This document shows positions 41,934 through 55,746 of a DNA stretch of 64,000 bases, one piece after another. Within the stretch, counting starts at the first letter, position 1. Every line of letters begins with the position of its first letter. Below the pieces are notes generated by a model. That model worked only from the letters and a program-made list of their open reading frames with translations, was not told the DNA's origin and ran no database searches. The translations under genes were made by a program, and so were the position numbers. The stretch comes from Helicobacter pylori (GTDB lineage Bacteria > Campylobacterota > Campylobacteria > Campylobacterales > Helicobacteraceae): assembly GCA_008032955.1 (NCBI GenBank), contig CP032046.1:1-64000 (forward strand), in the 5' to 3' direction.

Positions 41934-43442
41934 TTAAAGCTCTCTTTCAGGAAGGACTTTAGACCATTCTTTAATCAAGCGTAAAAAGAAGGAAGTGTCA
42001 GGCGAAGTTTTTTCATGGATTAAAGTGCCTTCTTCCACCGCTTCCCAAATCACTCTATGCCGATACACCACCAGATGCCATGATTGTTGGGCATGATCTT
42101 TAAGCGACAAACGCACCCTTTTAGCAAAAGACGGGTTGTCAAACAAAACCGCGCTTTCAGTGTTGATGTATGCAGAGCGCGGATCAATATTAAAACTCCC
42201 TAGAAGCGTTAAATTGTCATCAAAAACAATCGTCTTGCCATGCAAGGAATGTTTGGTGCTAAAGCGCCCTTTAATCTGGCGGTTGAAAAAATCGTTTCGT
42301 ATTTCATAGACATTCGCGCCCATTCGCACTAATTGGTTGCGATACCTTTCCCACGCCCCATAGACCACTATCGCATCAGTAGATGAAAGGGAATTGGTAA
42401 GGATGTTCAATTCAATCCCCTTAGAAATTTGATTTTTAAAGATTTTCATCATCTTTTTACCTGGAATAAAATACGATGAAGCGATAAAAACGGAGTCTTT
42501 AGTGTTTTTAAGGGCTTTCTCAAAAGCGATTTTGATAGGTGAATACAAGGGCGTGTCAATTTTGGCGGGCAAATCGGCTAAAAAAATGGCATTCCCATAA
42601 TAAATGGGGTATTGGTATTTTTGGAAGCGTTCTATAAAATCATTGACTTTTTTTTCAAACTGGTCTTTGTCTTCGGCGCTGATAGGGATTTTTTCATGGA
42701 GTTTAGCGATTTCTTTAGCGTTGTTTTTGAGTCTTTTATGGGTTCTTAGCAATGAAACAGGAATGGAGCGGTGGAATCTCCAATAGCGTTCAAAGCTTTC
42801 TTTGGCTTTTGAAGCAACCCCCCCAAAAAACAAAGCGTCTAAATCTAAAAAATTCGTGTCTAAATCGTTATCAAAATAATTGTCCCCAATATTGCGCCCC
42901 CCTATAATGACAGCGAAATTATCCACGATGAAAAGCTTGTTGTGCATGCGTTTTTTAATGCGTTCATAATCCGCAAGCATTTCAAAATAACGCAAGCCTT
43001 TATTGCGGATATAGTAGGGGTTAAAAATTTTCACCTCAATGTTTTTATGGAAATTTAAAAGCATGATATCTGAAAAATCTGAATCCAATCCGTTATCATC
43101 TAAAAGGATGCGCACTTTCACCCCACGATTGGCTGCATTTAAAAGTTCTTTAGCGATCACTTGAGAGGAAAGATCGTTCTTATAGATATAAGTTTGCATG
43201 TCAATGCTTTTTTGGCTCATTCTGATAAGACCCACTCTGTGCAATAAAGCGTCAAAGCCGTCTTCTAAAAGAATGGCCGCACTATGGTTAGGGTTTTCTT
43301 TTAAATTTTTAGCGTATAAGCTCCCAATGGTGGTAGTGTAGGGATCATAAGAGATAGGTGGGCTTGAAATGGGAGTCTTATAGACTAACCCAAAACACCC
43401 ATTAAAAAAAAAGACGCTTAAAAAAACTAAAAAGATTTTCAA
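41934..43442 (-). CDS. phospholipase D / cardiolipin synthase-like lipoprotein (HP0190)
   Basis: A 502-residue protein with two HxKxxxxD motifs, RMHNKLFIVDNFAVIIGGRN and LHGKTIVFDDNLTLLGSFN, which form the two halves of a phospholipase D active site. The N-terminus FLVFLSVFFFNGCFG looks like a lipoprotein signal with cysteine near residue 16. Cardiolipin synthase activity is the usual family annotation; a secreted or periplasmic phospholipase D is the alternative, favoured by the lipoprotein signal. It lies 20 bases after frdB on the same strand. Confidence 0.88.
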   Translation of the reverse strand: MKIFLVFLSVFFFNGCFGLVYKTPISSPPISYDPYTTTIGSLYAKNLKENPNHSAAILLEDGFDALLHRVGLIRMSQKSIDMQTYIYKNDLSSQVIAKELLNAANRGVKVRILLDDNGLDSDFSDIMLLNFHKNIEVKIFNPYYIRNKGLRYFEMLADYERIKKRMHNKLFIVDNFAVIIGGRNIGDNYFDNDLDTNFLDLDALFFGGVASKAKESFERYWRFHRSIPVSLLRTHKRLKNNAKEIAKLHEKIPISAEDKDQFEKKVNDFIERFQKYQYPIYYGNAIFLADLPAKIDTPLYSPIKIAFEKALKNTKDSVFIASSYFIPGKKMMKIFKNQISKGIELNILTNSLSSTDAIVVYGAWERYRNQLVRMGANVYEIRNDFFNRQIKGRFSTKHSLHGKTIVFDDNLTLLGSFNIDPRSAYINTESAVLFDNPSFAKRVRLSLKDHAQQSWHLVVYRHRVIWEAVEEGTLIHEKTSPDTSFFLRLIKEWSKVLPEREL

Positions 43443-43462
43443 AAACGACCCACTAAAAGAAA

Positions 43463-46336
<2,874 letters not shown>

Positions 46337-46345
46337 TTTCTACCC

Positions 46346-47113
46346 TTATTCTTTGTGGAATTTCCCATCAGCTTCTATGGCCTCTTGCATGGTTTTAATG
46401 CCATTGTCCTTATTTTCTAAACCTTTTTTAATGTAAGCCCCATAGGTGCAAAGCCCTAAAACAATGAAAAACACGCTCATCGCCCATTTGACTTTTCTTA
46501 AGCCTTGAATGCTCACATTCTTAAACCACCCCCATTTAATCGCTAAGCGATACAACCCAATAGAACCATGCAATTCTACGGCAAACAATAAGAAAATATA
46601 CAAAAGCCAAAAGTTTTGCGTGACAAAACGATAGCTTGAGCCATGAGGCCCAATACTTTCAGGCTCTGTGAGCATGACAAACAAGTGGATACTCGCTAAA
46701 AAAAACATCGCAAACCCGGTTAAGGCCTGGATAAACCACAAACTCGTATCGCCATGTTTCATCAAATGCTTATGGGTTTTAAAAACCTTGTATTGCCGAT
46801 AATTGATAGGGAATTTCCTTAGCGCCAAAAAAGCATGCACGACTAAAATAAGAATAACTCCTGCTGCAACCACGCTCACAATAGCCGGCTCGCCCGCTTT
46901 TAAAAACAAGCTCCCTTCAAAAAATTTCGCCACTTTATACATGGCTTCATCGCTAATTAAGATACTAGAGACCAAAAACATGTGCGCTATCATAAAGAGC
47001 GCTAAAATCAAGCCCGTAGCGCTCTGTAAAAAATCCAGCTTAGCGTAAATACCGCTCTTTTTAAGCCCTTTACTAGCGCCATAATAACCCTCTATAATCT
47101 CTTCTTGTTGCAT
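46346..47113 (-). CDS. frdC: fumarate reductase cytochrome b subunit (HP0193)
   Basis: Membrane anchor with two haem b groups that oxidises menaquinol. The 255-residue protein has five hydrophobic segments with histidines fit for haem ligation (ALFMIAHMFLVSSILI, LVVHAFLALRKFP, HKHLMKHGDTSLWFIQ, FLASIHLFVMLTEPESIGPH, FAVELHGSIGLYRLAIKW). This is the Wolinella-type subunit. It is the first gene of frdCAB; a -10 like TAGAAT lies upstream at 47176-47181. Confidence 0.97.
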   Translation of the reverse strand: MQQEEIIEGYYGASKGLKKSGIYAKLDFLQSATGLILALFMIAHMFLVSSILISDEAMYKVAKFFEGSLFLKAGEPAIVSVVAAGVILILVVHAFLALRKFPINYRQYKVFKTHKHLMKHGDTSLWFIQALTGFAMFFLASIHLFVMLTEPESIGPHGSSYRFVTQNFWLLYIFLLFAVELHGSIGLYRLAIKWGWFKNVSIQGLRKVKWAMSVFFIVLGLCTYGAYIKKGLENKDNGIKTMQEAIEADGKFHKE

Positions 47114-47175
47114 AAAAACTGCTCCTAAAAACTCAAAATTAACCTAAAATCGCTTGACGCAAAAACACTGCCTTA

Positions 47176-47181
47176 ATTCTA
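47176..47181 (-). promoter_or_regulatory. possible -10 box of frdCAB
   Basis: TAGAAT on the minus strand within GTAGTAGAATTAAGG, 62 bases before the frdC ATG, in the divergent gap shared with tpiA. Confidence 0.4.
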
Positions 47182-47274
47182 CTACATTTGAAATAATTTT
47201 TCTTATAAACAAAACCTAAATTGGGAAAAAATTCAATTCAAGGGGGCTATTGTTTAAAATTTACATTTTTTGAA

Positions 47275-47283
47275 TGCTATAAT
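47275..47283 (+). promoter_or_regulatory. extended -10 promoter of tpiA
   Basis: TGCTATAAT ends 35 bases before ATG 47319. An AAGGAT ribosome site follows at about 47309. Confidence 0.65.
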
Positions 47284-47318
47284 AAGGGATAGACCACCTA
47301 TAAAATAAGGATCATTCA

Positions 47319-48023
47319 ATGACAAAAATTGCCATGGCTAATTTTAAATCCGCTATGCCTATTTTTAAAAGCCATGCGTATTTAAAAGAATTAGAAAAAA
47401 CTTTAAAACCGCAGCATTTTGATAGGGTGTTTGTATTCCCTGATTTTTTGGGGTTATTGCCTAATTCGTTTTTGCATTTCACTTTAGGGGTGCAAAACGC
47501 TTACCCTAGAGATTGTGGGGCTTTTACCGGTGAAATCACTTCAAAGCATTTAGAAGAACTCAAAATCCACACGCTTTTAATAGGGCATAGCGAGAGGCGA
47601 ACGCTTTTAAAGGAAAGCCCTAGCTTTTTGAAAGAAAAGTTTGATTTTTTTAAAGGTAAAAATTTTAAAATTATTTATTGTATTGGCGAAGATTTAACGA
47701 CCAGAGAAAAGGGTTTTAAGGCTGTAAAGGAATTTTTAAGCGAGCAATTAGAAAATATTGATCTCAATTATTCCAATTTAATTGTGGCGTATGAGCCTAT
47801 TTGGGCGATTGGCGCAAAAAAGAGCGCTTCTTTAGAAGATATTTATCTCACGCATGGTTTTTTAAAGCAAATTTTAAATCAAAAAACGCCCTTGTTGTAT
47901 GGGGGGAGCGTGAATGCGCAAAATGCTAAAGAAATTTTAGGGATTGATAGCGTGGATGGCTTATTGATTGGGAGCGCGTCTTGGGAATTAGAAAATTTTA
48001 AAACAATCATTTCATTTTTATAA
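47319..48023 (+). CDS. tpiA: triosephosphate isomerase (HP0194)
   Basis: Interconverts dihydroxyacetone phosphate and glyceraldehyde 3-phosphate. The 234-residue protein is shorter than the usual 250, as known for the Helicobacter enzyme. It has the substrate lysine in MANFKSAM, histidine in LIGHSERR, the catalytic glutamate in [10 protein letters not shown], and [10 protein letters not shown] near the phosphate site. The mobile loop reads AIGAKKSAS, differing from the common AIGTGKTA. It is followed nine bases later by fabI. Confidence 0.97.
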   Translation: MTKIAMANFKSAMPIFKSHAYLKELEKTLKPQHFDRVFVFPDFLGLLPNSFLHFTLGVQNAYPRDCGAFTGEITSKHLEELKIHTLLIGHSERRTLLKESPSFLKEKFDFFKGKNFKIIYCIGEDLTTREKGFKAVKEFLSEQLENIDLNYSNLIVAYEPIWAIGAKKSASLEDIYLTHGFLKQILNQKTPLLYGGSVNAQNAKEILGIDSVDGLLIGSASWELENFKTIISFL

Positions 48024-48865
<842 letters not shown>

Positions 48866-48866
<1 letters not shown>

Positions 48867-49876
48867 TGAAATTAAGCGAATTGTTAAGCGCCTATTCTAT
48901 TGAAACGGAATTTTCAAACGATTTTGAAGTGCATGCTTTAGCGGAATTAGATAAGGCTACGCCTAATGATATTAGCTATATTGACCAAGCGCGTTACCTT
49001 AAACTTTTAAAAGATTCCAAAGCCGGGGCGGTGTTTATCCGTAAAAAAGAATCTTCTAAAGTGCCAAAACACATGCAAGCTTTAGTCGTGGATAACCCGC
49101 ATTTAGCCTTTGCCAAAGCTTCGCATGCCTTTAAAATCCCTTTTTTTAAAAACCCAGAAAGCGTGAATGAGCCTAAACATTTTGAAAGAGTAACGATCAT
49201 GCCTAATGTGATGATTGGAGAGGGCGTAGAAATTGGCGAAAACTCTTTGATTTATCCGGGTGTGGTGATCGCTGATGGGGTCAAAATCGGTAAAAATTGC
49301 GTTTTGTATCCTCGTGTGATCTTGTATCAAAACACGATTTTAGAGGATAATGTGATTATCCATGCAGGCAGTGTGATCGGAGGCGATGGCTTTGGTTATG
49401 CGCACACCGCTTTAGGAGAGCATGTCAAAATTGAGCATGTGGGGATTGTTAGGATTCAAAAAAATGTAGAAATTGGCGCTAACACGGCGATTGATCGGGC
49501 GGTGTTTGGCGAGACTTTGATTAAAGAGGGCGTTAAGATTGATAACCTGGTTCAAATCGGGCATAATTGCGTTTTAGGCGAGCACAGCATCGTCGTTTCT
49601 CAAGTGGGCTTGAGCGGCTCTACAACCACTGGCCGTAATGTGGTTTTTGGCGGTCAAGTGGGCATTGGGGGGCATTTGCATGTGGGCGAATTCACTCAAA
49701 TTGGGGGTAAAAGCGCGGTGGGTAAAGACTTGCCCCCTAACACTAATTTTGCCGGAGCGATCCCTGCTATGGAAATCCATGAATGGCACCATTTCCTGGC
49801 TCATTTACGGACGAATTTCAGGAAACAGCAAAAAACGAGTTTGTTGCAAAAAGCTAAAGGGTTTTTCAAGTCTTAA
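48866..49876 (+). CDS. lpxD: UDP-3-O-acylglucosamine N-acyltransferase (HP0196)
   Basis: Adds the second hydroxyacyl chain in lipid A synthesis. The 336-residue protein has an N-terminal uridine-binding domain (ELDKATPNDISYIDQARYLK, GAVFIRKKE) followed by a left-handed beta helix of hexapeptide repeats from about residue 110 (VMIGEGVEIGENSLIYPGVV), with the catalytic histidine in NLVQIGHNCVLGEHSI. ATG 48866 is used rather than TTG 48863. Confidence 0.97.
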
Positions 49877-49890
49877 AGAATGAAATAAGC

Positions 49891-49896
49891 TATAAT
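49891..49896 (+). promoter_or_regulatory. -10 box of metK
   Basis: TATAAT in AAATAAGCTATAATAAGTCC, 44 bases before ATG 49941; AAGGAC at about 49931 is the ribosome site. Confidence 0.65.
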
Positions 49897-49940
49897 AAGT
49901 CCATTTTGAATACGAATGATTATTTTAATAAGGACAATCA

Positions 49941-51098
49941 ATGAAAGATAGTTTTCTTTTCACTTCTGAGTCAGTAACCGAGGGGCATCCTGATAAAATG
50001 GCTGATCAAATCAGCGATGCGGTTTTAGATTATATTATTGAGCGGGATCAAAAAGCCAAAGTCGCATGCGAGACTTTAGTTTCTAACGGGTTTTGCATGA
50101 TCACTGGCGAATTAAAAACTTCTGTTTATGCCCCTATGCAAGAGATCGCAAGAGAAGTGGTTAAAAAAATTGGCTATACAGACGCCCTTTATGGCTTTGA
50201 TTACAGGAGCGCGGCGGTTTTAAATGGTATTGGCGAACAAAGCCCTGATATTAATCAAGGCGTGGATAGAGAAGATGGCGAGATTGGGGCAGGGGATCAA
50301 GGGCTTATGTTTGGTTATGCATGCAAGGAGACTGAAACGCTCATGCCCTTACCCATTCATTTAGCGCACCAACTCGCTTTCGCTTTGGCTCAAAAAAGAA
50401 AAGACAACATCTTGCCTTTTTTAAGGCCTGATGGCAAGTCTCAAGTGAGCGTGCGTTATGAAAACAACAAGCCTGTAAGCGTTGATACGATTGTTATTTC
50501 TACCCAACATTCCCCAGAAGTTTCACAAAAGCATTTAAAAGAAGCCGTGATTGAAGAGATCGTGTATAAGGTTTTACCCAAAGAATATTTGCATGACAAT
50601 ATCAAGTTTTTTATAAACCCCACAGGAAAATTCGTTATCGGTGGGCCTCAAGGCGATGCGGGTCTGACAGGCAGAAAAATCATCGTGGATACTTATGGAG
50701 GGTTTTGCCCGCATGGGGGGGGAGCGTTTAGCGGGAAAGACCCTAGCAAGGTGGATAGGAGCGCGGCTTATGCGGCCCGCTATGTGGCTAAAAATTTGGT
50801 AGCGAGCGGGGTTTGCGATAAAGCGACCGTGCAGCTTGCTTATGCGATTGGGGTGATAGAGCCAGTGTCTATTTATGTGAACACGCATAACACGAGCAAG
50901 TATTCAAGCGCAGAGCTAGAAAAATGCGTGAAAGCGGTTTTCAAACTCACGCCAAAAGGCATTATTGAAAGCTTGGATTTGTTAAGGCCCATTTATTCGC
51001 TCACTTCAGCTTATGGGCATTTTGGGCGCGAATTAGAGGAATTCACTTGGGAAAAAACCAACAAAGCTGAGGAGATTAAAGCGTTCTTTAAGCGTTAA
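49941..51098 (+). CDS. metK: S-adenosylmethionine synthetase (HP0197)
   Basis: Makes S-adenosylmethionine from methionine and ATP, the donor for the DNA methyltransferases of the window among others. The 385-residue protein has [55 protein letters not shown] and [21 protein letters not shown] run of eight G at 50715-50722 encodes the glycine loop and is in frame. It has its own promoter. Confidence 0.98.
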   Translation: MKDSFLFTSESVTEGHPDKMADQISDAVLDYIIERDQKAKVACETLVSNGFCMITGELKTSVYAPMQEIAREVVKKIGYTDALYGFDYRSAAVLNGIGEQSPDINQGVDREDGEIGAGDQGLMFGYACKETETLMPLPIHLAHQLAFALAQKRKDNILPFLRPDGKSQVSVRYENNKPVSVDTIVISTQHSPEVSQKHLKEAVIEEIVYKVLPKEYLHDNIKFFINPTGKFVIGGPQGDAGLTGRKIIVDTYGGFCPHGGGAFSGKDPSKVDRSAAYAARYVAKNLVASGVCDKATVQLAYAIGVIEPVSIYVNTHNTSKYSSAELEKCVKAVFKLTPKGIIESLDLLRPIYSLTSAYGHFGRELEEFTWEKTNKAEEIKAFFKR

Positions 51099-51135
51099 AA
51101 AAATATTTTAAGGGTAATATTTTAGGAAATTTTTG

Positions 51136-51141
51136 TATAAT
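51136..51141 (+). promoter_or_regulatory. -10 box of ndk
   Basis: TATAAT within TTTTTGTATAATCAAC, 23 bases before the TTG start of ndk, giving a leader of about 17 bases. Confidence 0.6.
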
Positions 51142-51164
51142 CAACAATTCACAAGGAGTTTAAA

Positions 51165-51578
51165 TTGAAACAAAGAACGCTGTCTATTATTAAACCGGAT
51201 GCGCTTAAGAAAAAAGTGGTAGGCAAGATCATTGATCGCTTTGAGAGTAACGGCTTGGAAGTCATTGCTATGAAACGCTTGCATTTGAGCGTTAAAGACG
51301 CTGAAAACTTTTATGCGATCCACAGAGAGAGACCCTTTTTTAAAGATTTAATAGAATTTATGGTCAGTGGTCCGGTAGTGGTTATGGTTTTAGAGGGCGA
51401 AGATGCGGTAGCTAAAAACAGAGATCTTATGGGAGCGACTGATCCCAAACTCGCTCAAAAAGGCACTATCAGAGCGGATTTTGCTGAAAGCATTGACGCT
51501 AATGCGGTGCATGGGAGCGATAGCTTGGAAAACGCGTGCAATGAAATCGCTTTCTTTTTTGCCGCTAGGGATCTTTAA
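51165..51578 (+). CDS. ndk: nucleoside diphosphate kinase (HP0198)
   Basis: Balances nucleoside triphosphate pools by phosphate transfer. The 137-residue protein has [36 protein letters not shown], and the phosphohistidine in [14 protein letters not shown]. The start is TTG 51165, with AAGGAG at 51153-51158. It heads the run to fabH (51165-54238). Confidence 0.98.
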   Translation: MKQRTLSIIKPDALKKKVVGKIIDRFESNGLEVIAMKRLHLSVKDAENFYAIHRERPFFKDLIEFMVSGPVVVMVLEGEDAVAKNRDLMGATDPKLAQKGTIRADFAESIDANAVHGSDSLENACNEIAFFFAARDL

Positions 51579-51602
51579 GGTTTAAGGGCGTTTTAAGTAA
51601 GC

Positions 51603-51959
51603 ATGCAATTTGAAATGCGTAAAATCGCTTTTAATGTGCCTAGAGCGTTTTCTTTAGAGCATGAGGGAGTGGTTTTAGAGGGCGAAGTTATACGAGTGGG
51701 GGCGAAATTGTTTCGTTTGGAAGCGCGCCTTAAGGGTGAATTGATGCTTATTTGCGATACAAGCGGTAAAGAGTTTAAAAAAAACCTTGATGAGTCGTTG
51801 GTTTTGCATATTTCAGACGGGTTGTGGGATACGCAAAGCCAAAGTTTGGATTTTGATAATTTAGATGTTATTGAATCTTTCAATGGTTTTATTGATTTGA
51901 GCGAGATTTTACGCTCTGAAGTGGAGTCTATTAGATTAGACTACCATTATGCAGATTGA
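51603..51959 (+). CDS. DUF177/YceD-family protein upstream of rpmF (HP0199)
   Basis: A 118-residue protein in the place of YceD, directly before rpmF, plsX and fabH as in many bacteria. The N-terminus (MQFEMRKIAFNVPRAFSLEH) and the end DLSEILRSEVESIRLDYHYA fit DUF177. One CD pair (LICDTSGK) stands where homologues have cysteines; the second cysteine pair is missing. YceD proteins are linked to ribosome assembly and rRNA processing. Confidence 0.75.
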   Translation: MQFEMRKIAFNVPRAFSLEHEGVVLEGEVIRVGAKLFRLEARLKGELMLICDTSGKEFKKNLDESLVLHISDGLWDTQSQSLDFDNLDVIESFNGFIDLSEILRSEVESIRLDYHYAD

Positions 51960-51974
51960 AATGAAGGAGAATTT

Positions 51975-52121
51975 ATGGCAGTACCTGATAGAAGAGTGAG
52001 TAAGACAAGAGCGGCAAAAAGGCGCACGCATTATAGCGTTAAGCTGGCTAAGCCCATAAAAGCTAAAGATGGCACTTGGAAACTTCCCCACCATATTAAC
52101 AAATTTACTAAAGAATACTAG
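51975..52121 (+). CDS. rpmF: 50S ribosomal protein L32 (HP0200)
   Basis: A 48-residue ribosomal protein: [20 protein letters not shown], then [17 protein letters not shown], ending in KFTKEY. It lacks the cysteine pairs of zinc-type L32. AAGGAGAA precedes ATG 51975. It stands between the DUF177 gene and plsX. Confidence 0.97.
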   Translation: MAVPDRRVSKTRAAKRRTHYSVKLAKPIKAKDGTWKLPHHINKFTKEY

Positions 52122-52198
52122 TATAAAAGCTATCTTTAATGATAGAAAGTATTTTAAAGGATTGCAACGGATTGCAACAAGCCTTTTAAGGACGCATG

Positions 52199-53218
52199 AT
52201 GAAAATTGTAATAGACTTAATGGGAGCTGACCATGGGGTTTTACCCGTTATTGAGGGAGTCTCAAGGGCTTTAGAGAATAAGAGTTTTAGTGCGGTTTTA
52301 GTGGGGGATAAAGACAAAGCAACCCCTTTTATTTCTAAAGAGTTAGCTAGCAAAGTGGAAATGATCCACACGCAAGATTATATTAAAATGGAAGAAGCCG
52401 CCACTGAGGCGATTAAGCGTAAGGAATCTTCCATTTACTTGGGCATGGATATTCTAAAAAATGGGGCTGACGCTTTGATTTCAGCGGGGCATAGCGGAGC
52501 GACTATGGGTTTAGCAACCTTGCGTTTAGGGCGTATCAAGGGGGTTGAAAGGCCTGCCATTTGCACTTTAATGCCTAGCGTTGGCAAACGCCCTAGCGTG
52601 CTATTAGACGCAGGAGCGAACACCGATTGCAAGCCTGAATATTTGATTGATTTTGCTCTTATGGGGTATGAATACGCTAAAAGCGTGCTGCATTATGATA
52701 GCCCTAAGGTGGGTCTTTTGAGTAATGGCGAAGAAGATATTAAAGGGAACATGCTCGTTAAAGAAACGCATAAAATGCTGAAAACTTATGACTTCTTTTA
52801 TGGCAATGTGGAGGGGAGCGATATTTTCAAAGGGGTTGTGGATGTGGTGGTTTGCGATGGCTTTATGGGGAATGTGGTCTTAAAGACAACAGAAGGGGTC
52901 GCTAGCGCGATAGGCTCTATTTTTAAAGATGAAATTAAAAGCTCTTTTAAATCTAAAATGGGGGCTTTGATGCTTAAGAATGCGTTTGGTATTTTAAAAC
53001 AAAAAACCGATTACGCTGAATATGGTGGAGCACCGCTTTTAGGCGTGAATAAAAGCGTGATCATTAGCCATGGCAAGAGCAACGCTAGAGCGGTTGAATG
53101 CGCGATTTATCAAGCTATTAGCGCTGTTGAAAGTCAGGTTTGTTTGAGGATTACTCAAGCGTTTGAGAGCTTGAAGCCTAGCGTTTCTGTGCCTCAAAGC
53201 GATCAGCAAGACGCTTAA
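52199..53218 (+). CDS. plsX: phosphate acyltransferase PlsX (HP0201)
   Basis: Makes acyl-phosphate from acyl-ACP for phospholipid synthesis. The 339-residue protein has [55 protein letters not shown] and [22 protein letters not shown] 52199 is favoured over ATG 52196 because AAGGA lies six bases before it. It is 24 bases upstream of fabH. Confidence 0.97.
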   Translation: MKIVIDLMGADHGVLPVIEGVSRALENKSFSAVLVGDKDKATPFISKELASKVEMIHTQDYIKMEEAATEAIKRKESSIYLGMDILKNGADALISAGHSGATMGLATLRLGRIKGVERPAICTLMPSVGKRPSVLLDAGANTDCKPEYLIDFALMGYEYAKSVLHYDSPKVGLLSNGEEDIKGNMLVKETHKMLKTYDFFYGNVEGSDIFKGVVDVVVCDGFMGNVVLKTTEGVASAIGSIFKDEIKSSFKSKMGALMLKNAFGILKQKTDYAEYGGAPLLGVNKSVIISHGKSNARAVECAIYQAISAVESQVCLRITQAFESLKPSVSVPQSDQQDA

Positions 53219-53242
53219 AGATGACTATTTTAAGGGGATTGA

Positions 53243-54238
53243 ATGGAATTTTACGCCTCTCTTAAATCCATTGCGATGCATGTTCCAAGCGAGCGTGTGA
53301 AAAATGCAGAGTTTCAGCAATTTTTGGATACCAGCGATGAATGGATAGAAAAAAGGACTGGTATCAAAGAGCGCCGTTTCGCTAACGATGAAGAAAAAAG
53401 CAGCGATTTAGGGGTAATAGCGGCTAAACAGGCCATAGAGAGAGCGCATTTAACCCCAAAAGACATTGATTTGGTGGTTGTGGCGACTTTAAGCCCTGAT
53501 TTTTTGGCCATGCCTTCAACCGCTTGCGTGTTGAGCGCGAAATTAGGCATTGAAAACAAGCCGGCGTTTGATATTTCAGCCGCTTGCACGGGTTTTATTT
53601 ATTTATTATCGGTGGCTAAGGCTTATGTTGAGAGCGGGATGTGCGAAAATGTGCTGATTGTGGGGGCAGAAAAAACGAGCAGCGTGCTAGATTTTAAGGA
53701 TAGGGGGACTTGTATTTTATTTGGCGATGGGGCTGGGGCGTGCGTGATAGGCAGAACCAAGCGTTTAAAAGAAAGCATTTTAGACGTGCAGATTTCAGCG
53801 AACGGGAATTTTTCTAATTATCTTTATACGCCAAGGACTCTAAAACCCACGCCCTTTAACGCTAAAGAAGAAGCTTTAGAGCCTTTTTTGTGCATGAAGG
53901 GCAATGAAGTGTTTAAACTGGCGGTAAAAACGCTTTTAAAAGATGTGGAAATGATTTTAGAAAAAAACGCTCTCAAACCTGAAGATGTGCGTCTGTTTAT
54001 CCCGCATCAAGCTAATTTTAGGATCATTCAAGCGGTGCGAGAGCATTTGGATTTTAAAGATGAGCAAGTGGTTTTAACCGTGCATAAATACGGCAACACT
54101 TCAGCAGCCAGTATCCCTATGGCCATGTGCGAAGCTTATGAAGAGGGGCGTTTGAAAAAGGGCGATTTAATGCTTTTAGACGCTTTTGGTGGGGGATTGA
54201 CTTGGGGTTCAGCGTTGGTGTATTTTGGAGGAAGTTAG
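53243..54238 (+). CDS. fabH: 3-oxoacyl-ACP synthase III (HP0202)
   Basis: Starts fatty-acid synthesis by joining acetyl-CoA and malonyl-ACP. The 331-residue protein has the catalytic cysteine in [15 protein letters not shown], histidine in [12 protein letters not shown] and asparagine in [13 protein letters not shown], the Cys-His-Asn triad. The usual rpmF-plsX-fabH order is present. Confidence 0.98.
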   Translation: MEFYASLKSIAMHVPSERVKNAEFQQFLDTSDEWIEKRTGIKERRFANDEEKSSDLGVIAAKQAIERAHLTPKDIDLVVVATLSPDFLAMPSTACVLSAKLGIENKPAFDISAACTGFIYLLSVAKAYVESGMCENVLIVGAEKTSSVLDFKDRGTCILFGDGAGACVIGRTKRLKESILDVQISANGNFSNYLYTPRTLKPTPFNAKEEALEPFLCMKGNEVFKLAVKTLLKDVEMILEKNALKPEDVRLFIPHQANFRIIQAVREHLDFKDEQVVLTVHKYGNTSAASIPMAMCEAYEEGRLKKGDLMLLDAFGGGLTWGSALVYFGGS

Positions 54239-54259
54239 GAAGATATTGAAGGAGTATTG

Positions 54260-54561
54260 ATGAAAAAGGTGATTTTTTTATTTTTAGTGGTGTTGGGGGG
54301 TTAAAGTCGCAAAGCAGTTATTGTAGCGATCATTGCGAAGGCACTCCAGAGAGTCGTATCCCTCCTATGGGGTTTCATTTCAGTTTTGTGCATTCAGTGA
54401 AATATTACTTGCAAGACCCACAAGAGCGCGATCACAAGCTTAAAAAATGCCATCAAGCCTTTGATTCGACGCTTAAGGTTAATTTTATTACGAAGTCTTT
54501 TAAAAAGGATTGCAAGCATGCGCAAATGGCTTTAGAGCAAGCTCAAAAAGAAACTCCATGA
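54260..54561 (+). pseudogene. small exported protein, G-tract frameshift in the signal peptide (HP0203)
   Basis: ATG 54260, with AAGGAG upstream, gives MKKVIFLFLVVLGG, then stops because a G run at 54295-54300 has six G. With seven G the frame goes on as LKSQSSYCSDHCEGTPESR through GFHFSFVHSVKYYLQDPQER to the stop at 54561, about 100 residues with an N-terminal signal. The tract lies in the signal peptide, a place where slippage would switch export on or off. The family is unknown to me; the four cysteines suggest a disulphide-bonded secreted or outer-surface protein. Confidence 0.7.
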
Positions 54562-54624
54562 AGGGGTTTCTTTAGGAATGTTATTTCCTATAGCAGAAAT
54601 TATTTTTAAAGTAAAAGACAAATA

Positions 54625-54898
54625 ATGTTTAGAGGTATTGTAGTTATTCTAATATCTAAATCATTATTGTATTAGTATTAACAGCTATTAGAGCTACCAT
54701 AATGGCATTTAGAGGCGATACTGATGACGATGAAGTTGAGAGTGATGGTTTTTTAGTAGAATATAATTCGTTGAATATCTCGGCTCTATTCTAGTTACTA
54801 TAATGATATTTTTTCCTTATATAATTGGACCAGTTATCGCTTTAATATTTATCTTATCTGAGCTAGGTTATATAACTTTCTTTAATTTTATAAGATAA
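54625..54898 (+). pseudogene. small membrane protein, two frameshifts (likely HP0204)
   Basis: Three frames join in order if one base is added in AAA 54658-54660 and one in TT 54789-54790: MFRGIVVILISKIIIVLVLT, then AIRATIMAFRGDTDDDEVES, then FLVTIMIFFPYIIGPVIALI to the stop at 54898. The result is 91 residues with an N-terminal helix, an acidic loop, and one or two C-terminal helices. As read nothing longer than about 40 residues is made. I do not recognise the family. Confidence 0.55.
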
Positions 54899-55074
54899 AT
54901 AACTGACTATTATAATAGTCGGTTATACTTATCCTTTTGTTATTTTTTATATTTTTTTTGAACACAATTCTTCCAATGACTAGTAGCGTCTCAACCAAAA
55001 ACTCAACCAACAACCAATTGAGAACCTAATATAGAAATTAATATTCTTTAGTCTGTTTTTTTAAAAAAGGGGGC

Positions 55075-55205
55075 TTTGGCTGCTTTATTTTATGGCAAAC
55101 TTTTAAAGGGATAGGGGATATTTTGCGCTTTAATATCCCTTTAACCCCCCAACTAAATCCCCCCTAACCCCATAATACCGCATTACAAGAAATTACCGTT
55201 TGCTA
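55075..55205 (-). repeat. dispersed intergenic stem-loop element, copy E (minus strand)
   Basis: On the minus strand AACGGTAATTTCTTGTAATG, GGGGTTAGGGGGGAT, GCAAAATATCCCCTATCCC and CATAAAATAAAGCAG follow in the same order as copies B and D. TAGGGGGGAT can pair with ATCCCCTA. It lies between the convergent ends of the small membrane gene and the HP0205-like gene. The rest of 54899-55286 shows no gene. Confidence 0.7.
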
Positions 55206-55286
55206 AACAAACTTTTTGATATTAAAAAAGTTTTTAGCGTTTTTAAATTTTATCACCAACACCCCATTAGAACAAAAACCAAATTT

Positions 55287-55669
55287 TTATTTGGAAAATT
55301 TGTGGTAATACTCGCCCTTGTCCGTGATGATTTTAACTTCTAACAATTGGTTAGGCTTGCAATCCAAGCGGTAAAATATCTGTTGTGAATACTTTAATTC
55401 ATGATCAAAGAGTTTTTCTTTTTTAAACTTATCGCCCAATTTGGGTTCTACTTTTTTAGTCGCTTCGCATGAATTTCCCCTATTGACAATAAGATTTTTA
55501 ATCACCACCGGTTCATCGTTCATAGAAGTGATGCTTAAAAGACTAGAGTCCGTCATTTTCCCCATGAGTTTCCCCCCAGTTGCGCGATAATCCAGCTTGA
55601 AATCCAAATCCTTTGCCCCCACATAAACACCGCTTATCATCAGCAAGCTCAAACACATTTTTTAAACAT
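55287..55669 (-). pseudogene. secreted small protein, start region frameshifted (HP0205)
   Basis: The main frame encodes about 123 residues from ATG 55658 (CLSLLMISGVYVGAKD...). Eleven bases upstream, ATG 55669 has AAGGA in front and would give a better signal peptide, MFKKMCLSLLMISGVYVGAK, if the six T of the plus strand at 55658-55663 were seven. So the gene may be intact apart from that base, or use the weaker start. The mature part is beta-rich with two cysteines (NRGNSCEAT and YRLDCKPNQ), likely periplasmic. No function is known. Confidence 0.65.
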
Positions 55670-55746
55670 CAAAATCCTTTCAATAATAGTATTTGTGGGG
55701 TATTATAATCAAATTTGATATATTCTTTTTTAATCGTTTGTTGCGT

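Noticed and set aside
50715-50722. G8 run in metK
   Set aside because: In frame, encodes the conserved glycine loop, and the gene is intact and essential; not a switch.
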